Positions 7,656-16,496 of a DNA stretch of 64,000 nt are shown in pieces; the first letter of the stretch is position 1, and every line of letters starts with the position of its first letter. The translations under genes and the position numbers were made by a program. The DNA comes from Burkholderiales bacterium (GTDB lineage: Bacteria; Pseudomonadota; Gammaproteobacteria; Burkholderiales; Burkholderiaceae_D): assembly GCA_016200895.1 (NCBI GenBank), contig JACQDX010000101.1, forward strand, positions 62,001-126,000, written 5' to 3'. Below the pieces are notes generated by a model. It did no database searches and was not told the DNA's origin. It was given only the letters and a program-made list of their open reading frames with translations.

Positions 7656-9680
7656 ATGCAAATACATCAAAAACTGTATCAAAAGCTGACCCGGGCACTG
7701 GCATTTGGCTTTTGCCTGGTCCTTGTTTCAGTGAGCGCAATTTCACTGTCTGCACAGACAGCAAACGCCGTCACTACCCCGGCTCGCATAGGGTTCTCAT
7801 CCAAAACCGTGGGTTTTGAAGCCAGTAATGCGCGCAGTGCCGGTTCCATGGAATATGCGCTCATCGAATTTATTACCGATACCGGTGCGACAGACTCATC
7901 AGTAGTCATCACGGTTAGCAGCAGTAATTCTGCACTGATTACGGTCAGCAAGGTCGCTGTCGCTAATGCGCTAGGTAATTATTTGCTGGCAGTACCCGCC
8001 AATGCACCATCTGGCAGCGCCACCATTACAGCCAGCGCCACGGTGGCAGGTGTGGTTTATAGCCGTTCACGGGTATTTGTCATTACAGCCAGCACCAGCA
8101 CACCGCCTGTTTCCAGCTCATCCACCATCACCAGGGCAACTACGCCGACGATGAAGGCAGATCAGTCTGCCTGTGCTGTCATCAATTATTATGACGTAGG
8201 CGTGGGCAAGACCTACACTGCATTAGGCCAGTTGCCATGGAGCCAGTTGAAAGGCTGCGACACGGTCAGGATTTATGCCAAGCCAAACAACCTGCCCTAC
8301 CATGAAATGATCTTGATTTCAGCAGGTACCAATCTGGCACCGACCGCACCGGATAAATTCATGCGTGTTATCGGTGTGCCTGATCCTGTGACTGGTGCGC
8401 GGCCCATCATTGATGGTGCGCCAGATGCCCAGGGCAAGCTAGCAACCCAGCTGGAGACATTGCCAGGCCAGGCTGCCCGCACCCTGCAATATCATGATAA
8501 TGCCAGCACTCCCCGTGCGCTATATAAGCTGGGGCTGGTCATGGTAGGACCACAAGCTGGCTACAACTACAATAATGGGCCGGTGGGTTATATCGGTATA
8601 GAGAATCTCGACATCCGCAATGCTGTGTATGGCAATTCCTTCTCTGATGCGCAGGGCCAAAAAACGGATAGCTATGCTGCCTTCGGCACTTGCCTGTTTG
8701 TCGAGGCTGCGGCACATCTGGTGGTGAAAAATAATGTCATGCACAATTGCGGTAACGGCCTGTTCATTAATTCCAAAAACGGTACATTGGTAGAGTTGTC
8801 GCAAGATGTGCTGATCGAGGCTAATACCTTCTACAATAACGGCAATGCACCTGTCCCCAATGTGACGAACGGTTACTCCGAGCATAATAGCTATACTGAA
8901 GCACGCGATATCATTTTCCAGTACAACTATTTTGGTGATGTGCGTCCAGGTGCTTTTGGCGATTGTTTGAAAGACCGCTCGTCTGGCCTGGTTGTCCGCT
9001 ACAACACCTTTGCATCAAGCTGTGGCCTGCAACTACATCTGATGGACTCTACAGGCGGCAATGCACTCATCTATGGTGAACCTGCTTATGCCTCCACCTA
9101 CGTCTACGGCAATCTGTTTGATGTGACGCCTGGTAGCAACAGCACCAACCTGGTCAATTATGGTGGTGACAGCGGCTTGACTGCAAATTATCGTCAGGGC
9201 ACCTTGTTCTTCTACAATAATACGATGGTGGTAAGAGGCGACGCGACCCATGGCATTTATCCAGAGACACTGATGTTTAATCTTGGCATGCCCAATGCTG
9301 TTGCCGATGTCAGGAATAATCTGTTTTATGCTCTGCCAGTCACGCCGGGTTCGCCAGGCAAAATACAAGCCATGGCACTGGGCAAAGGCACCGTCAATAT
9401 GACGAATAACTGGGTCTCGCCAAATGCCGCGCAGTATTGGCTGGGGCATCTTACAGGTGCTGTCGTGAACGGCTGGAATACCAATCTTGGAGCCAATAAT
9501 AACCCGGTATTGGCGAACGTGGCACTGCATGATTATCGCCCGGCAGTTGGCTCACCCCTGATCAATGCAGGCAATGGACTGGGCAACCTGACATCCAGCT
9601 TGCTGCCAGTGGCACAACCTGGTGCTGTTACCTTGCGCAAACAGGATGGCATGATAGACATTGGTGCGTTTGAATTTTGA
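7656..9680 (+). CDS. Exported parallel beta-helix protein
   Basis: A 674-residue protein. I place the start at 7656 because AGGAGG lies just upstream; an earlier in-frame TTG at 7566 lacks such a site. A signal peptide ends near SLSAQTANA. A domain of about 110 residues rich in S and V is followed by a linker (TSTPPVSSSST), then repetitive right-handed beta-helix rungs rich in N and V (IGIENLDIRNAVYG, LVVKNNVMHNC, VLIEANTFYNN, IIFQYNYFG). The C-terminus RPAVGSPLINAG...IDIGAFEF is typical of cell-surface beta-helix proteins. It may bind or cleave polysaccharide, but no catalytic site is recognisable. A strong terminator follows. Confidence 0.8.
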   Translation: MQIHQKLYQKLTRALAFGFCLVLVSVSAISLSAQTANAVTTPARIGFSSKTVGFEASNARSAGSMEYALIEFITDTGATDSSVVITVSSSNSALITVSKVAVANALGNYLLAVPANAPSGSATITASATVAGVVYSRSRVFVITASTSTPPVSSSSTITRATTPTMKADQSACAVINYYDVGVGKTYTALGQLPWSQLKGCDTVRIYAKPNNLPYHEMILISAGTNLAPTAPDKFMRVIGVPDPVTGARPIIDGAPDAQGKLATQLETLPGQAARTLQYHDNASTPRALYKLGLVMVGPQAGYNYNNGPVGYIGIENLDIRNAVYGNSFSDAQGQKTDSYAAFGTCLFVEAAAHLVVKNNVMHNCGNGLFINSKNGTLVELSQDVLIEANTFYNNGNAPVPNVTNGYSEHNSYTEARDIIFQYNYFGDVRPGAFGDCLKDRSSGLVVRYNTFASSCGLQLHLMDSTGGNALIYGEPAYASTYVYGNLFDVTPGSNSTNLVNYGGDSGLTANYRQGTLFFYNNTMVVRGDATHGIYPETLMFNLGMPNAVADVRNNLFYALPVTPGSPGKIQAMALGKGTVNMTNNWVSPNAAQYWLGHLTGAVVNGWNTNLGANNNPVLANVALHDYRPAVGSPLINAGNGLGNLTSSLLPVAQPGAVTLRKQDGMIDIGAFEF

Positions 9681-9720
9681 TGCGCCGACGATTCAGTCAT
9701 AATTGAAATTGCCGATGTAG

Positions 9721-9762
9721 AAAAGCCCCTGTTTGCAGCGATTGATGCAAACAGGGGCTTTT
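9721..9762. terminator. Bidirectional intrinsic terminator
   Basis: A perfect 17-bp inverted repeat, AAAAGCCCCTGTTTGCA at 9721-9737 and its complement at 9746-9762, has an 8-base loop and runs of A and T at both ends. It lies between the convergent beta-helix and SH3 genes and can stop both transcripts. Confidence 0.93.
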
Positions 9763-9776
9763 ACCTTACGCTTATT

Positions 9777-10307
9777 TCATGAACAGGTCGTCACGGGATT
9801 ACCGCAATATGATCCAGGCTGCATCCATCCCTTCGTGTTTTTATATTGTATCTCCAGCCATTCGCCATTGCAGCTTTGCACTGATGCGCTTGCCTCTACA
9901 GGGATTTTTCCGGTCATGGCACTTTGCGCAAGTGGGCCTGCACGCAGACTGACACTTGACCGCGCGTTGATACCAGTCAAGGGCGCGAATACCCAGCCCT
10001 CACCCTTGAAATACACCTCGCCACCCACGCCGCTAACCTGACGAACCCGCAGCCATTTTCCGGCAGAGCCTGTAATTTCCATTTGTGAATCACCATCTTT
10101 GATGGTGGCCAGCACCTTGTGTTCAGAACCTGGGCCGCTGCGGATATTGCTGCCCCTGGTGTCAGGATCAATAGAAAAAACTTTGAGCTTGCATGCTGTC
10201 ACTTCAGGCTCGGCATGTGCCACATTGCTGTACAGCGCGCCAATCACGAGCAGCAAACTGCCAAAACTGCAGGCGGCAGTTTTGGATAGAGAGAATGGTG
10301 TATTCAT
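9777..10307 (-). CDS. Exported SH3-domain protein
   Basis: A 176-residue protein. The start at 10307 gives a good signal peptide (TAACSFGSLLLVIGALYSNVAHA). Two bacterial SH3-like units follow: NIRSGPGSEHKVLATI...GKWLRVR and NARSSVSLRAGPLAQSAMTGKIP...GEWLEIQYKNTKGWMQPGSYCG. SH3b domains commonly bind peptidoglycan or other wall components. Cysteines at the two ends of the mature protein could pair in the periplasm. Convergent with the beta-helix gene. Confidence 0.8.
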   Translation of the reverse strand: MNTPFSLSKTAACSFGSLLLVIGALYSNVAHAEPEVTACKLKVFSIDPDTRGSNIRSGPGSEHKVLATIKDGDSQMEITGSAGKWLRVRQVSGVGGEVYFKGEGWVFAPLTGINARSSVSLRAGPLAQSAMTGKIPVEASASVQSCNGEWLEIQYKNTKGWMQPGSYCGNPVTTCS

Positions 10308-10550
10308 ATTCACCGCGGTCGGGTGTAGAGGTATTAGGTGGATGGGAAATAAGCTCAAAAAAGTCTAGCACGCTTTACTCAAGGCAAGAGAGAGATTGAG
10401 ACGGATAAGGCAATTGAAAATCAGAATATGACATCAGTCATACATTTTTGTGATAAGGAGCACTTACTGCAGTCGATGAACTCTGTGACTATGCTAAGTA
10501 CCTGACTGCTGTCGTCACTCATTCCTCTATTCATTTCTCTGGACACTCCA

Positions 10551-11060
10551 ATGTTGAGCAAACTTAAATGCCTGTTATTGGCAAGCACCCTTTATCTTTT
10601 ATCCAGCCCGGTTGTACAGGCACAGGAGTTGACACATCTCGGTGTACCCGCCGCCCGCATGATAGCCATCAACGGCAATAAATCTTTTTATGGCGGCGGC
10701 ATTGCGCAATGGAGCGTGTGGCAAGGTGGCCAATTGCCACCCGGGGCCACTAGCTCGTATTCCGTACCTAACGGTTATTCGCTGGTGATACTGGAGATAG
10801 AAACGATCCAGTATCCATTGGCACTGGCTGGTACGGCCACCTTGTACCTGAGCCCGCCGGGACAAGTGAACTCTGGCATTGTTACCCTGGCACGGGTTCC
10901 GCTGGAGGCCAGTACAGGCTATCCCATGAAAACCCAGTTGCTGGCTGCTGGTATACGTGTTCCCAGTGGTTATGGCATGTTCTGGAGTGCTTATGTTCCA
11001 CCAAATGGTGGTAATGCAGCATTGAGCTGGATCATGCGGGGTTATCTCGTCAAGGAGTGA
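10551..11060 (+). CDS. Exported protein of unknown function
   Basis: A 169-residue protein with a signal peptide (LKCLLLASTLYLLSSPVVQAQ). The mature part is beta-rich, with many G, Y and P residues and no cysteine; I do not recognise the family. It is monocistronic by spacing: 243 bp lie upstream, with nothing notable seen there, and 88 bp downstream before the ABC ATPase gene. Confidence 0.65.
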   Translation: MLSKLKCLLLASTLYLLSSPVVQAQELTHLGVPAARMIAINGNKSFYGGGIAQWSVWQGGQLPPGATSSYSVPNGYSLVILEIETIQYPLALAGTATLYLSPPGQVNSGIVTLARVPLEASTGYPMKTQLLAAGIRVPSGYGMFWSAYVPPNGGNAALSWIMRGYLVKE

Positions 11061-11148
11061 ACCGGTAAGGGGTTGCCGCTTTGCCAGTGTCTTTTCCTGA
11101 TGACAGCTTATACTATGCGTCATCACTAAATAAACAGATGCCTGCGCA

Positions 11149-11790
11149 ATGACAACCACGAGCAATCAGAAAAACACTATCCTGCAAGCGACTGAACTGA
11201 CTTTTCATTATCCCGGCCAGTCTTTGTTCTCAAATTGGTCTTATGACATATCCGCAGGCATGACGCTGGTGCTCGGTGGTGATGGCCGTGGCAAGACCAG
11301 TTTGTTGCAATTGCTGGCGGGTGACTTGCTTGCGCAAAGCGGACAGTTGCAGATTGAAAATGTATCCTTGCATGCGCAGCCTGATGCATACCGCAGCCAG
11401 GTATTCTGGGTAGACCCGCGTACGGATACCTTTGATCAAATGCCTGTGCCTGAGTATTTCTCTACAGTGCGCAAGGCATATCCCGGTTTTGATGATGCCA
11501 TATTGGCACAAGCCATTGAAGGCCTTGGTCTGACACCGCATATCAACAAGCAGATCTTCATGTTATCGACTGGCAGCAAACGCAAGGTTTGGCTGGCTGC
11601 GGCTTTTGCTGCCGGTGCGAAAGTCAGTTTGCTTGATGACCCTTTTGCCGCACTGGATAAATCATCGATAGAATTTATCACTGCCATGCTGAATCAGTTT
11701 GCGGCGGATGCATCAAGGGCCTGGGTGCTGGCAATGTATGTCACGCCGCAAGGCTTTCCATTGTCCGGGGTGGTAGGCTTGGGCGATTGA
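11149..11790 (+). CDS. Stand-alone ABC-type ATPase
   Basis: A 213-residue nucleotide-binding domain without a permease gene beside it. Walker A reads GGDGRGKTS, the signature region MLSTGSKRKVWLAAA replaces LSGGQ, and Walker B reads VSLLDDPFAALD, with Asp where the catalytic Glu is normal. It resembles CcmA-like short ABC ATPases, but no haem-exporter partner genes are present. The unusual signature and Walker B suggest slow hydrolysis or a regulatory role, which is inference. It ends 3 bp from the convergent cupin gene. Confidence 0.8.
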   Translation: MTTTSNQKNTILQATELTFHYPGQSLFSNWSYDISAGMTLVLGGDGRGKTSLLQLLAGDLLAQSGQLQIENVSLHAQPDAYRSQVFWVDPRTDTFDQMPVPEYFSTVRKAYPGFDDAILAQAIEGLGLTPHINKQIFMLSTGSKRKVWLAAAFAAGAKVSLLDDPFAALDKSSIEFITAMLNQFAADASRAWVLAMYVTPQGFPLSGVVGLGD

Positions 11791-11793
11791 GCT

Positions 11794-12225
11794 TTAGTGT
11801 GCCACATTCGGATAGCTGACAATCATGCTTAGTGGCTCAGTTCCTGTTTGTTTTATACCCACTACTGCACCTTTGTACAAGTAAGCGGCCATGCCAGCTT
11901 TTAAAACTGCAATCTTGCCATCAGAAGTGACTGTGCCTTCGCCAGAAAGCACGTAATAAATTTCGTCATGAGCAATTGGGTGCAAACCAATTTCAGCCCT
12001 GGGATGCAGGATGCGTTTTCTGAATTCCATGCTACGCGGTGCGGGTGCGGCATCGCTGATGCGGTAAGCCGTTGACATGCCTATCGCGCCGTGCGGTGGT
12101 GGCTCATCGCGTTTGACATCATCTTCATTGATGACGACCATGGCATGCGCAGTATCTGCTGGTTCGGCCATGCATAAGTGACAGCAAGCGGCAAGTATGC
12201 AAAATAATGGTGTGGATATTGTCAT
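11794..12225 (-). CDS. Exported cupin-fold protein
   Basis: A 143-residue protein with an N-terminal signal sequence (LFCILAACCHLCMA). It has a single cupin_2 barrel: motif 1 around HPRAEIGLHPIAHDEIYYVLSGEG and motif 2 around LKAGMAAYLYKGAVVGIKQTG. The metal-binding histidines of motif 1 are present; the usual histidine of motif 2 is not obvious. Substrate unknown. The start codon overlaps the stop of the degraded LysR gene (ATGA), suggesting that the two once formed an operon. Confidence 0.8.
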   Translation of the reverse strand: MTISTPLFCILAACCHLCMAEPADTAHAMVVINEDDVKRDEPPPHGAIGMSTAYRISDAAPAPRSMEFRKRILHPRAEIGLHPIAHDEIYYVLSGEGTVTSDGKIAVLKAGMAAYLYKGAVVGIKQTGTEPLSMIVSYPNVAH

Positions 12226-12699
12226 TTATTTCTCTGTGGATGGTTGTTACTTTCTGCTGCTGCAAATTCTGTCACCCGCAAATCTATGAACAAGCGAGTG
12301 CGCAGAGGTAAATAACGACGTGAGGGATACATGATTTGTATCGGTGCGCTGGCATCAGTCCATTCTGACAAAACTTCAATCAATTCGCCGCTTGCCAGGG
12401 CAGGTGCCACATTCCAGACAGATCGCTGACCAATCCCAGGCCTGCTATCGCCCAGTCATGAGCCAGTTCGCCATTATCGGTGAGCCAGTTGCCGCGTACC
12501 CTGATGGTTTGCTCTTCTCGTGACGTGAGCGAATGAAAATGCCAGTCTGCATGCATGACACTGGATGTCAGATTGCTGAGCTGGCTTTGAGTTTGCCAGG
12601 TGTGCCAATGAAATAATTTGACTGTGTCAGGTGCAAGGCAGGATGCACGTACTATCTGGTTCGGCATCCTCATCAGCTTTTGTGATCGGGCAGACTATA
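12222..12699 (-). pseudogene. Decayed LysR-family regulator (C-terminal part only)
   Basis: Two overlapping minus-strand frames together give the effector-domain end of a LysR regulator: one reads RVRGNWLTDNGELAHDWAI...SDLS, the other WNVAPALASGELIEVLSEW...YPSRRYLPLRTRLFIDL. They join if one base is restored near 12418. A second disturbance near 12605 separates KLF from SLAHLANSKPAQ, which matches the usual AYLARHGKP segment in another frame. The HTH and first half of the gene are absent, and the fragment abuts the end of the next gene. It cannot make a working regulator. Confidence 0.82.
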
Positions 12700-13464
12700 T
12701 CAGCCGCCAACACCACCAAAAAAACGTACCCAACTGGACACTTCATCGTCAGAACCAATACTGCGTTCGGTACAGATATTCCGTCTGCCTGCACCATTGT
12801 CCTTGAGTTCACCCGTGTCGGTAATGTAATACGCGGTGCGATACCATTCTTCTTCTTTTTTGAAATTGGGCTTGTGGATAATAATGGTTTGTATCATGGT
12901 CGGCATAATCTGGCCTTCCTTGGTTTTGCAATTCCATTTGACTGCTGAACCTGTGTCGTCGCCGACTATGCCGCCAATGTGATTGCCTTTGAATTGTTCC
13001 CAACGTATCTGATATGTCGCATAGGGCAGTTTGCTGGCACCAGCCTTGAATTCTGCATTGTCTTTATTTGCCGGCACTGTGTCGACTACGACTAGCAGCA
13101 CATGAGCATTACGCTTGAATGGCATCTTGCGGAAGTTAGGACTTTCCCTGATCCAGTAAGAGACAAAATACTTGCCTGCTCTGGCTTCATACACCTTGCG
13201 CAATGACTTATCCGTGAACAGCGCCTCGCGTGATTCCAGCACAAGTTTATAGCCAAGCTGCTCACCCTTGATATTGATGGCAGCATACGCAAATTCGCGA
13301 TATTTTTTATCGGTGGCCATGCGGCTGTAAATCGGGCTGTCAGCGCGTTGCGTGATGACATTGGCGTCCTGGTCCATCTTTGGCAGGTCAGTCCACATTT
13401 GCGCCTGTGCGACAGTGCTCAGGCAGCAAAAAGCAATTGTGGTCAACTGGTGGGAAATTTTCAT
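12700..13464 (-). CDS. Exported protein of unknown function
   Basis: A 254-residue protein with a signal peptide (LTTIAFCCLSTVAQAQ). The mature protein has two cysteines (in KWNCKTKEG and RRNICTERS) that could form a disulfide bond. The C-terminus is FFGGVGG. I do not recognise the family. It lies 20 bp downstream of the membrane protein at 13485 and shares its strand with the glycine-zipper lipoprotein, so the three may be co-transcribed. Confidence 0.65.
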   Translation of the reverse strand: MKISHQLTTIAFCCLSTVAQAQMWTDLPKMDQDANVITQRADSPIYSRMATDKKYREFAYAAINIKGEQLGYKLVLESREALFTDKSLRKVYEARAGKYFVSYWIRESPNFRKMPFKRNAHVLLVVVDTVPANKDNAEFKAGASKLPYATYQIRWEQFKGNHIGGIVGDDTGSAVKWNCKTKEGQIMPTMIQTIIIHKPNFKKEEEWYRTAYYITDTGELKDNGAGRRNICTERSIGSDDEVSSWVRFFGGVGG

Positions 13465-13484
13465 TCTGTATCTATCAAAAGCGA

Positions 13485-14102
13485 TTATATTTTATGACCT
13501 ATCGTCAAAGTGAAATGTTCCAGCTGGTCTACAAATGCTGCTTTGGACACATAGACACTGACGATGCTGCGCTCAGCATCATTGATCCAGAACTTGATAA
13601 AGCCTATGTCTTTGCGTTTGATGAACAGATTGATCAGGACATAAAATATCCCGGCGCCCATGGCCGCCCCCAGCACTGCCTGGCCCTGAGGGGTGCTGGT
13701 TGATCCTCCAACCACGACACCCGTGATTTCTCCCCCTCCAGCCGGGGTCATTTCCCAGCGCAGGAATTGGCTGGCAGGTACCGTCTTCCTGGTCTTTCCA
13801 TCGATCAGGAAAAGTGTATTGGTGTTGTAGTTGATGGCCATGGCATTATCGCCACAGATATCTATGCAGGATTCATCAGTGACTTGTGACATGTCACGTA
13901 TCGCTTTGATCATGTCCAGATGAGCTTGTCTGGCTTTACGATAATTGGAATAGAAGCTGTAGGGTATCCAGAGTAAAACCGGGAGCCCTAACATATTGCG
14001 CATATATTGCAGGCTGGTGAATTGCCCTATCAGGTAAAGCAAAACCAATGCAATCAATATCGTACGTATATTGGGGCGTTTAAACAAACTCAGCAAGACC
14101 AT
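13485..14102 (-). CDS. Membrane protein of unknown function
   Basis: A 205-residue protein. Two hydrophobic segments lie near the N-terminus (TILIALVLLYLIGQF and LGLPVLLWIPYSF), a third near residues 145-160 (QAVLGAAMGAGIFYVLINLFI). The middle part contains paired cysteines (SCIDICGD). Family unknown. It lies 15 bp downstream of the glycine-zipper lipoprotein gene. Confidence 0.65.
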   Translation of the reverse strand: MVLLSLFKRPNIRTILIALVLLYLIGQFTSLQYMRNMLGLPVLLWIPYSFYSNYRKARQAHLDMIKAIRDMSQVTDESCIDICGDNAMAINYNTNTLFLIDGKTRKTVPASQFLRWEMTPAGGGEITGVVVGGSTSTPQGQAVLGAAMGAGIFYVLINLFIKRKDIGFIKFWINDAERSIVSVYVSKAAFVDQLEHFTLTIGHKI

Positions 14103-14117
14103 AATGACTCCAACGTG

Positions 14118-14597
14118 CTACATGGGCAGAACTTGCGCCATATTTTGCGTGTAGATTACCCGCACTGGCTGACCTATGTAATAGGAATCGCGCCCCTGTT
14201 GTTCCTGAGTGACAGTGATCAGGCTGCCATTACTGCGCAGACGGACCACAATTTCCAAGCCCGGCACGTTCACCATGGAATTTTGCTCTGCGATGGCATT
14301 ACCAACTACACCCCCAACAACACCACCTAATACGGTGCTAACTTTTTTGCCGTTACCCTTGCCAATCTGATTGCCCAGCGCTGCGCCTGTCACCGCGCCC
14401 ACCACAGCACCGGTGGCACCAGTCCTGCCCTGTTTTTGCAGTGTCGTTCTGCGCATGTCCTGGATGTCACCTACTTCGCCAGTCTGCTGATCTTGAAAAC
14501 CTCCAGCCCTGACATTGCGTGGTTCATTTTGCGCAGGCGTGGTGGTACAGGCGGAAGTGGCGAGAATAAACATTGCCAGCGGGATATATTTTTTCAT
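14118..14597 (-). CDS. Glycine-zipper outer-membrane lipoprotein (SlyB/Pcp-like)
   Basis: A 159-residue lipoprotein: the lipobox ATSAC ends the signal sequence. Residues about 58-100 form a glycine-zipper hairpin (GATGAVVGAVTGAALGNQIG and VLGGVVGGVVGNAIAEQ), followed by a beta-rich tail (EIVVRLRSNGSLITVTQ). SlyB-type lipoproteins sit in the outer membrane and are often linked to envelope stress. First gene of a probable three-gene minus-strand unit. Confidence 0.85.
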   Translation of the reverse strand: MKKYIPLAMFILATSACTTTPAQNEPRNVRAGGFQDQQTGEVGDIQDMRRTTLQKQGRTGATGAVVGAVTGAALGNQIGKGNGKKVSTVLGGVVGGVVGNAIAEQNSMVNVPGLEIVVRLRSNGSLITVTQEQQGRDSYYIGQPVRVIYTQNMAQVLPM

Positions 14598-14970
14598 TTA
14601 TATAGCAGCCTTATGCGGAATTTCATGGAAATTTAATTGTGTTTTCCCGGGCTATTATAAATATCAAACTATAAATAATTGTCGTTTTATATTGTAAGTT
14701 TGTATTTCAAATTCGTGATTGATGAGCTTTTTAATAATGATATTATTGTAATATAAGTCATTCTTTTGACAGCGCATTTTGCTGGGTAGAGTGCAGTAAT
14801 GATGTCAGCCGCTCTTTATAAACTTTGCCTGACGGTCAACTCATCGTCTGAATGATGTCGGTTTCATTTTCTTGATAAGCAAACTCGAAATGCTTCCTTG
14901 TTATTTAAAGGCAGTATTTTTATGATCAATTTCATTATTCAAACTCACTTTCAAACAAAAGGACATCTTG
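14598..14970. other. Intergenic region, no gene seen
   Basis: An AT-rich 373-bp gap between divergent genes. A TTGACA box at 14766 and a direct repeat AATGATGTC (14798-14806 and 14851-14859) may belong to the metY promoter region. I looked for a SAM-type riboswitch before metY and did not find a recognisable one. Confidence 0.4.
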
Positions 14971-16242
14971 ATGAAGCTGGAAACCATAGCCGTACACGGT
15001 GGCTATACACCTGATCCGACCACACGCGCAGTTGCCGTACCTATCTACCAGACAGTCGCCTATGCGTTTGACAATACCCAGCATGGCGCTGACCTGTTTG
15101 ATTTGAAAGTGCAAGGCAATATCTATTCACGCATCATGAATCCTACCAATGATGTGCTGGAAAAACGGGTGGCCGAACTGGAGGGCGGTATCGCCGGTCT
15201 GGCGCTGGCTTCTGGCCAGGCCGCAATTACCTATGCGATACAGACGATTGCCGAGGCAGGTGACAATATCGTCTCTGCCTCTACCTTGTATGGCGGTACT
15301 TACAATTTGTTCGCGCATACTTTGCCGCAATTTGGTATAGAAACCCGTTTCGCCGACTACCGTGACCCTGAATCCTTTGCCAAACTGATCGATGGGAAAA
15401 CCAAGGCTGTGTTTGTCGAGTCTATCGGTAATCCGCTCGGCAATATCACTGATATCGAAGCGATTGCCAAGGTAGCTCACAGGCGCGGCGTGCCGCTGAT
15501 AGTCGATAACACCGTGCCGTCACCTTATTTGTTGCGCCCCATAGAGTTCGGTGCCGACATCGTGGTTCATTCGCTGACCAAATATCTGGGCGGACATGGC
15601 AATTCCATAGGTGGCATCATCGTTGATTCAGGCAAGTTCCCCTGGGCTGAGCATAAGGAGAGATTCAAGCGTCTGAATGAGCCTGACGTGTCTTATCACG
15701 GTGTGGTGTATACCGAAGCGCTGGGTGCCGCAGCTTATATAGGCCGTGCCCGTGTCGTGCCTTTGCGTAACACCGGTGCAGCTCTGTCCCCATTTAATGC
15801 CTTCCTGATCTTGCAGGGCATAGAAACCCTGGCCCTGCGTCTGGACAGAATTACCGACAACACCATCAAGATTGCCCATTATCTGAACAAGCATTCCAAA
15901 GTGAAGTGGGTTAATTATGCAGGTCTGCCTGAGCACAAAGATCATGCACTGGCGCAAAAATACCTGGGTGGAAAGCCCTCCGGCATCCTGACCTTTGGCC
16001 TGGGAGGTGGACGCGATGCCGGTGGACGCTTCCAGGATGCCTTGCAGTTATTCACCCGCCTGGTGAATATTGGTGATGCCAAATCCCTGGCTTGCCATCC
16101 CGCCAGTACCACGCACCGTCAATTGAATCCTGAAGAATTGGCAAAAGCCGGTGTCACTGAAGACACCGTACGTTTGTCTATAGGCATAGAACACATTGAT
16201 GACCTGATCGCTGATCTGGAGCAGGCACTTTCCGCAGCTTAA
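14971..16242 (+). CDS. metY: O-acetylhomoserine sulfhydrylase
   Basis: A 423-residue PLP enzyme of the Cys/Met metabolism family. The start at 14971 follows AAAAGGAC; a TTG three bases earlier is less likely. Recognisable are the N-terminal ETIAVHGGYTPDPTTRAVAVPIYQT, YSRIMNPTNDVLEKRVAELEGG, and the PLP-lysine motif VHSLTKYLGGHGNSIGG. The C-terminal SLACHPASTTHRQL also fits MetY. It makes homocysteine from O-acetylhomoserine and sulfide in the cytoplasm. It stands upstream of the rhodanese, serine acetyltransferase and encapsulin genes, so the region is devoted to sulfur, although a 254-bp gap suggests a separate promoter for those genes. Confidence 0.93.
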   Translation: MKLETIAVHGGYTPDPTTRAVAVPIYQTVAYAFDNTQHGADLFDLKVQGNIYSRIMNPTNDVLEKRVAELEGGIAGLALASGQAAITYAIQTIAEAGDNIVSASTLYGGTYNLFAHTLPQFGIETRFADYRDPESFAKLIDGKTKAVFVESIGNPLGNITDIEAIAKVAHRRGVPLIVDNTVPSPYLLRPIEFGADIVVHSLTKYLGGHGNSIGGIIVDSGKFPWAEHKERFKRLNEPDVSYHGVVYTEALGAAAYIGRARVVPLRNTGAALSPFNAFLILQGIETLALRLDRITDNTIKIAHYLNKHSKVKWVNYAGLPEHKDHALAQKYLGGKPSGILTFGLGGGRDAGGRFQDALQLFTRLVNIGDAKSLACHPASTTHRQLNPEELAKAGVTEDTVRLSIGIEHIDDLIADLEQALSAA

Positions 16243-16255
16243 TTTCCTTCAGTAA

Positions 16256-16291
16256 CGCTGGCAGCATGCGCTGAATTCGTGCTTGCCAGCG
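16256..16291 (+). other. Hairpin after metY
   Basis: CGCTGGCAGCA at 16256 pairs with TGCTTGCCAGCG ending at 16291, with one bulge. It is followed by a run of A, not T, so it is not a classical plus-strand terminator. It could protect the metY mRNA 3' end. Confidence 0.45.
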
Positions 16292-16414
16292 AAAAAAATA
16301 GCCTCCGACCTCAGCAACCGGGTAAAGCCAGCGTTGTCATTTTGCGCGTGACAGCATCAATCCTTCAGTGCTGATTCCAGCATATGTAAATTCCAGATAA
16401 TTAACCTCATTTTT

Positions 16415-16483
16415 ATTCGTTTTCTGTCTTAGGTAATTTCTGTACATTCAATCTCTGTGATCAAAACCATCGTTAGAACGAAT
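16415..16483 (+). promoter_or_regulatory. Spaced inverted repeat ATTCGTT / AACGAAT before the sulfur operon
   Basis: ATTCGTT at 16415-16421 and AACGAAT at 16477-16483 flank the probable promoter of the rhodanese-led operon. The second half ends 13 bp before the start codon. It could serve as an operator or as a leader hairpin; the regulator is unknown. Confidence 0.35.
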
Positions 16484-16496
16484 ACAGAGAATTTGC

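Noticed and set aside
14598-14970. Possible SAM riboswitch before metY
   Set aside because: No conserved pseudoknot or SAM-I/SAM-II core could be found by eye; only a direct repeat is present.
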